64,000 bases of DNA. It comes from Rotaria macrura. Lineage: Eukaryota > Rotifera > Eurotatoria > Philodinida > Philodinidae. Below are positions 58,613 to 64,000 of this stretch, piece by piece. Positions within the stretch are counted from its first letter, which is position 1. Every line of letters starts with the position of its first letter. Position numbers and translations under genes: made by a program. The notes under the pieces were generated by a model that ran no database searches, was not told where the DNA came from, and saw only the letters and a program-made list of their open reading frames with translations. The DNA is taken from contig OENT01000145.1 in NCBI GenBank assembly GCA_900239685.1, positions 123,485 to 187,484 on the forward strand, read 5' to 3'.

Positions 58613-61600
58613 ACGTCAGTTGTCGTTTTAATTTTGCTTGTCTCTGGATAACTTAACATCATTTTCTCACTCATGCTTTCTCTTTTTATTTCATTTTGAC
58701 AACATCGAAGAAATAAAAATAATAATTATCACAAAAAAAAATAAATCATTCGAATACACTTGAACAATCAAGTTAAGAATGCGATGAGTCAATGAAGATA
58801 AATTACATCAACAATGAGGAAGTACCGTGAGGAGTATAATGATGAGAATTCACGGGGGAAGATCAAACGAAAGCGATTGGTTTTTTTTAATGCTTTTCTC
58901 TATGTGTTCATTTATTTTATTCTGAAAACAAAAGAACAACATTTTGATTTCACGAAGTTTCATGTATCATGTAAAGACATAAGTAAAGAAAATATGAGAA
59001 ATTGTACAGCTGTCATTCAATAGCGATTGAATTGTATCGTGAAGGATGAAAATGAATTTTCTCAGAAAATTCTTTGATTGATAGTGCATTAGTTTCCAAA
59101 TGAATGACAATAATATTTTTCTCTAGCCTAAATAGAAATTGATCAAGTTTCAACTGAGATGTTTCAATCTTTTTCTTAAAGTTACATCAATTTTTTGTTT
59201 TTATTCAACGATAATTGAAAAAACTTGGTAAAAAATCAAACACAAATGACTGTCTCGACTTATATTTAATGGCTATCCAAGATTGACATGTTGGAATATT
59301 ATTTTATTTTTTTACACATATCAGTGAAAATAGCTTCATTTTTATTACCATTGACTTTTAAAGAAAAGTGAAAAAATAATTAAATATTAAAGAGATTGTA
59401 ATAATATACATATATATATATATATATGATTCCATTGATTGACATGTTGCGATCAGAGTTGGGAAATAACTTTTTGACACGGATATGAGATTGCAAAAAA
59501 ATCTTGGAGCATTTTCAAAATTTGAAACCTAAGTTCTCTCTAGCGCTGAAGATTAATGTCTTTTGATGTCATAAGGTGACAAAACCAGTAATTTTCTCAA
59601 TGCTGAAGTATCTATGAGTTCTACGTGGCATTTTTGGAATGCGATGGATTAACATTAATAGGCAAACGAACCTTATATTTCTTACATGTCCTACGAGAAT
59701 GAGGACTTTGTATTTTTCTTTTCTGAAAATTGATATAATTCAATGAAATGTTGCTTTGCAGAGTTTGAGAACGTCGCACATTTTCTATAGAATTACTTGC
59801 TCTATTAATCCGTAAAATCAAAATCAACATTTGCTTTAAATGCTGGGCAACTAGACTATGTACTATCAAGGGACTCAGTATTTTACATATACTCGGTGGA
59901 TTTTATTTCTCTATTGAAACCACTATTTGAATACTTTTGACTTCCTACCATCATCAAGAAAAAAGAAGTCAACATAAAAGATGTATAATCAATGTTTGCG
60001 GTTGTTGAATCTTCAGAATTGGGAAAAAGATCAATAAATTGTTCATGTTTATGAATTACAATCATGAGTTTTTTGAAAGCGTTCCTCATCGTCATGTTAG
60101 ATAAGTTGTAATCGATATAGAACAATGACCAACAAACATGCCAATAGAAAACTACAATACGACGAACATATTGAAAGAGAATACTTATAATGGTTGTACA
60201 GGAGTTGTAGGGGCCTATCTCTGAAAATCAGGAAAATAGGCAAGATACATTTTAGAACAATATCAGGACATTGTAAGTCATATCATAGTACTATTGTTCA
60301 AAATGAAAGCTGCACAAAATTATGACCTTTAATGATAGCTCATTGAAATTACTAGATAACATTTCTTCTAATATATATTTCGAGTTTTTCATTTTCCTTT
60401 TCTGTCACTATCTCTAATTATGCGTTGCGTATGCGTTTTATTTTCCTCTGACACGTGACATTGGAGAAGGAGCGGCATCCATTCCTACTTGATTGTTTCT
60501 TTTTCTAGCCGAAATCGCATTTTTACCAGGAAAATAGTCCTAAAAAAGAAATAAGAAAAGCTCTTATTTTTCCACTCTTAAAGATTCTATATCTATCTTT
60601 TCAGCACTCAAATCATTTCAATGCATAACAACTCGTTTCCCCACTCTTACGTTTCCTTTTCTTGATATACCCGCTCTTCTTACATATAATTAATGCAGTT
60701 ACCTATGGTCAGAAACAGTATGATACAGATATTACCAAAGTACAGCGGATAATCACTGATGACAAAATAGTTACTTTCAAGAATCAATTAATTAGGAATA
60801 GTCTATTCTTTAACTAATTAAAAGACAAAGATGGATAAAATAAAGATTCGAGTACCATCTTTCTTTCTATAGAAAATATTGAATAAATGTTTCCATAAAA
60901 AAAGTTGCGTATATGTGGTTCTATCCAAAAAGAATTTTGAAAAATCAAGAAAGTACTATTGCTACGAGGCCTGCTTATTTCTAAAAACGTCACAAGACAT
61001 TAGCCGTTCATCTCGACACTAATCTAAGTCACCCTAGTTCATCTCTAGATATAGTCAGCGTAGTAATCGAATTTTTTGTTTCAACATGATTAGAAACATA
61101 GTATATGATCTTCAACATCTACAAGAAAAAACTCCTTTAAAAGTTGTATCCAAGTATTTATGAAGAATCGATGTAGTCTGAAATATTCGCTGCTATAACA
61201 GTAGAAAAAGAAGTTTTACATGAATAGTCGCTTTAAAACAAAGCGATATATATATATTTTTTGAACAATAATTTTGTGTTTCAATATTTGTTATCAGAAC
61301 GAAGCTTCATAAACATACAGAAATTCAGACTTAAAATAATCATGATTAACAAGAATAGTTTTTATTCAGAATACTGATGGGTTTCAATTAACACTGATTT
61401 TTTGTATATTCAAATAGTAATGATTAACGAAGCGAGAAATAACCATTAAATGAAAGTAAATATTGTAAATGCACGCAAACTTTTCTTTTACATATTCATT
61501 CCTATTTCTGATTACATTGAATTCGAATACAAAATCAGATAAGTACAATTTTATTCTACAGCATTGTCTTTTATTTCTTTGTTCGTTGTCAAAAAATGAA

Positions 61601-61777
61601 AAACGAGTAATTGCCTTTGATTTTATTTCATCAATCCATAAAAACAAAATGTACCAAAGAAAACAGAATACAAACCGAATGATATGTTTTTACTAAGTAA
61701 ATAATATTAGAATAGTAATTTCCTAAGCTAGATGATTATCTAAAGAGATTAATGTTTAAACCAATACCATTAATATT
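58613..61777. other. 3.2-kb convergent intergenic region, one weak gene candidate
   Basis: Sequence between the neuropeptide gene (+) and IDH2 (-). Apart from the weak two-exon candidate at 59621-60125 (-) and a TA run at 59408-59427, no gene, RNA or transposon was recognised. Confidence 0.4.
59621..60125 (-). CDS. weak candidate two-exon small protein
   Basis: Minus-strand frames 60125-59949 and 59842-59621 can be joined in phase by a 106-bp GT-AG intron, giving about 130 aa. The first part reads MRNAFKKLMIVIHKHEQFID; the second is basic (RRTCKKYKVRLPINVNPSHS). An alternative start is at 60095. There is no recognised domain. The composition is only slightly better than background, so this may be chance or an old remnant. 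Confidence 0.25.
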
Positions 61778-63577
<1,800 letters not shown>

Positions 63578-64000
63578 CTAAATCATAACGAAATATATAA
63601 GATTTCTTATTTTTTTGCTTCGAATTAATGTGCAAGTAATGCAAAGTACACTTTTACTTTCGAATCGATTACTGTTTGGCTGAGAGCACCTTAAGAAAAT
63701 AGAATCGTGAAGAAAATAGTATTTTACATTTGAATATACTTTTCGTACAGAGTTTGTCAACTTTCGATTTCAGTAACTTTTTGAGAAAGCTATACTCAGA
63801 ATCGGCATGAAAAACGGATTACAAGAATGTTGTTTGATTAGGCGAAGAGGTAATAAGGGTAAACGTATGTATCACTGAGCAGTCTTGTAAACTTTCCTTT
63901 TTTTTAAACACGAGATAGATCCAGGTGTTAGAATCATGAGCACTAGGGATATAAAAGTATCGGTTTAGTTTTTTAATTTTTGATTGTATTGTTCAGGAAA
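63578..64000. other. intron of the IDH2-like gene at the window edge
   Basis: Directly upstream (in minus sense) of the exon at 63577, which has a clear TTTAG acceptor. No further IDH exon is found before the window ends, so the intron is at least 423 bp. Confidence 0.6.

Noticed and set aside
58350..58631. 93-codon frame overlapping the neuropeptide gene
   Set aside because: It is an out-of-frame shadow of the repeats, giving Met/His-rich sequence with no signal peptide.

Overview
This window is a compact, AT-rich animal nuclear segment. Genes have many small exons joined by GT-AG introns of about 45 to 110 bp, with most larger genes also holding one or a few introns of 1 to 2.2 kb. The gene content (FANCD2, tektin-2, TERT, an XK-related scramblase-type protein, an amidated-neuropeptide precursor) is metazoan. 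The composition, tiny introns and tight spacing would fit a rotifer, perhaps a bdelloid of the Rotaria or Adineta type. The organism is an inference; nothing in the window proves it.

Layout. 1-722 (-): exons of an unrecognised gene that runs off the left edge and has a one-base frame break. 1649-4928 (+): PDHB, mitochondrial pyruvate dehydrogenase E1 beta. 5819-9533 (+): unrecognised 450-aa protein. 10093-12409 (+): POLR2C/RPB3. 12709-19561 (+): XK-related membrane protein, with a 1.05-kb TTAA-flanked inverted-repeat element in one intron and a possible extra 3' exon at 20550-20734. 21444-33370 (+): FANCD2 in ten exons. 33557-38005 (+): ALG6 in thirteen exons. 38170-42635 (-): tektin-2 in eleven exons. 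One tektin-2 intron contains a complete intronless gene on the opposite strand (39989-41365) for a propeller-like protein. 43414-46052 (-): unrecognised 431-aa protein, divergent by 88 bp from 46141-53337 (+): telomerase reverse transcriptase. 53522-54328 (+): proline-rich protein. 56259-56654 (-): ZNRF1/2-like RING protein. 58265-58609 (+): neuropeptide precursor with five ASLRP repeats. 61778 to at least 63577 (-): NADP-dependent isocitrate dehydrogenase, IDH2-like, 5' end outside the window.

The genes do not form one pathway. PDHB and IDH2 are mitochondrial carbon metabolism, POLR2C is basal transcription, ALG6 is N-glycan assembly in the ER, TEKT2 is ciliary, and FANCD2 and TERT are genome maintenance. 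Exon boundaries were placed by hand from GT/AG sites, reading-frame phase and remembered family sequences. In the conserved genes the exon lengths sum to whole codons. One internal boundary of TERT (end of exon 2), one of ALG6 (end of exon 5) and the 3' end of the XK-related gene remain uncertain.

The observations most worth following are the neuropeptide precursor, the TERT with an unusual motif B', the gene nested antisense within the tektin-2 intron, and the TTAA-flanked element.
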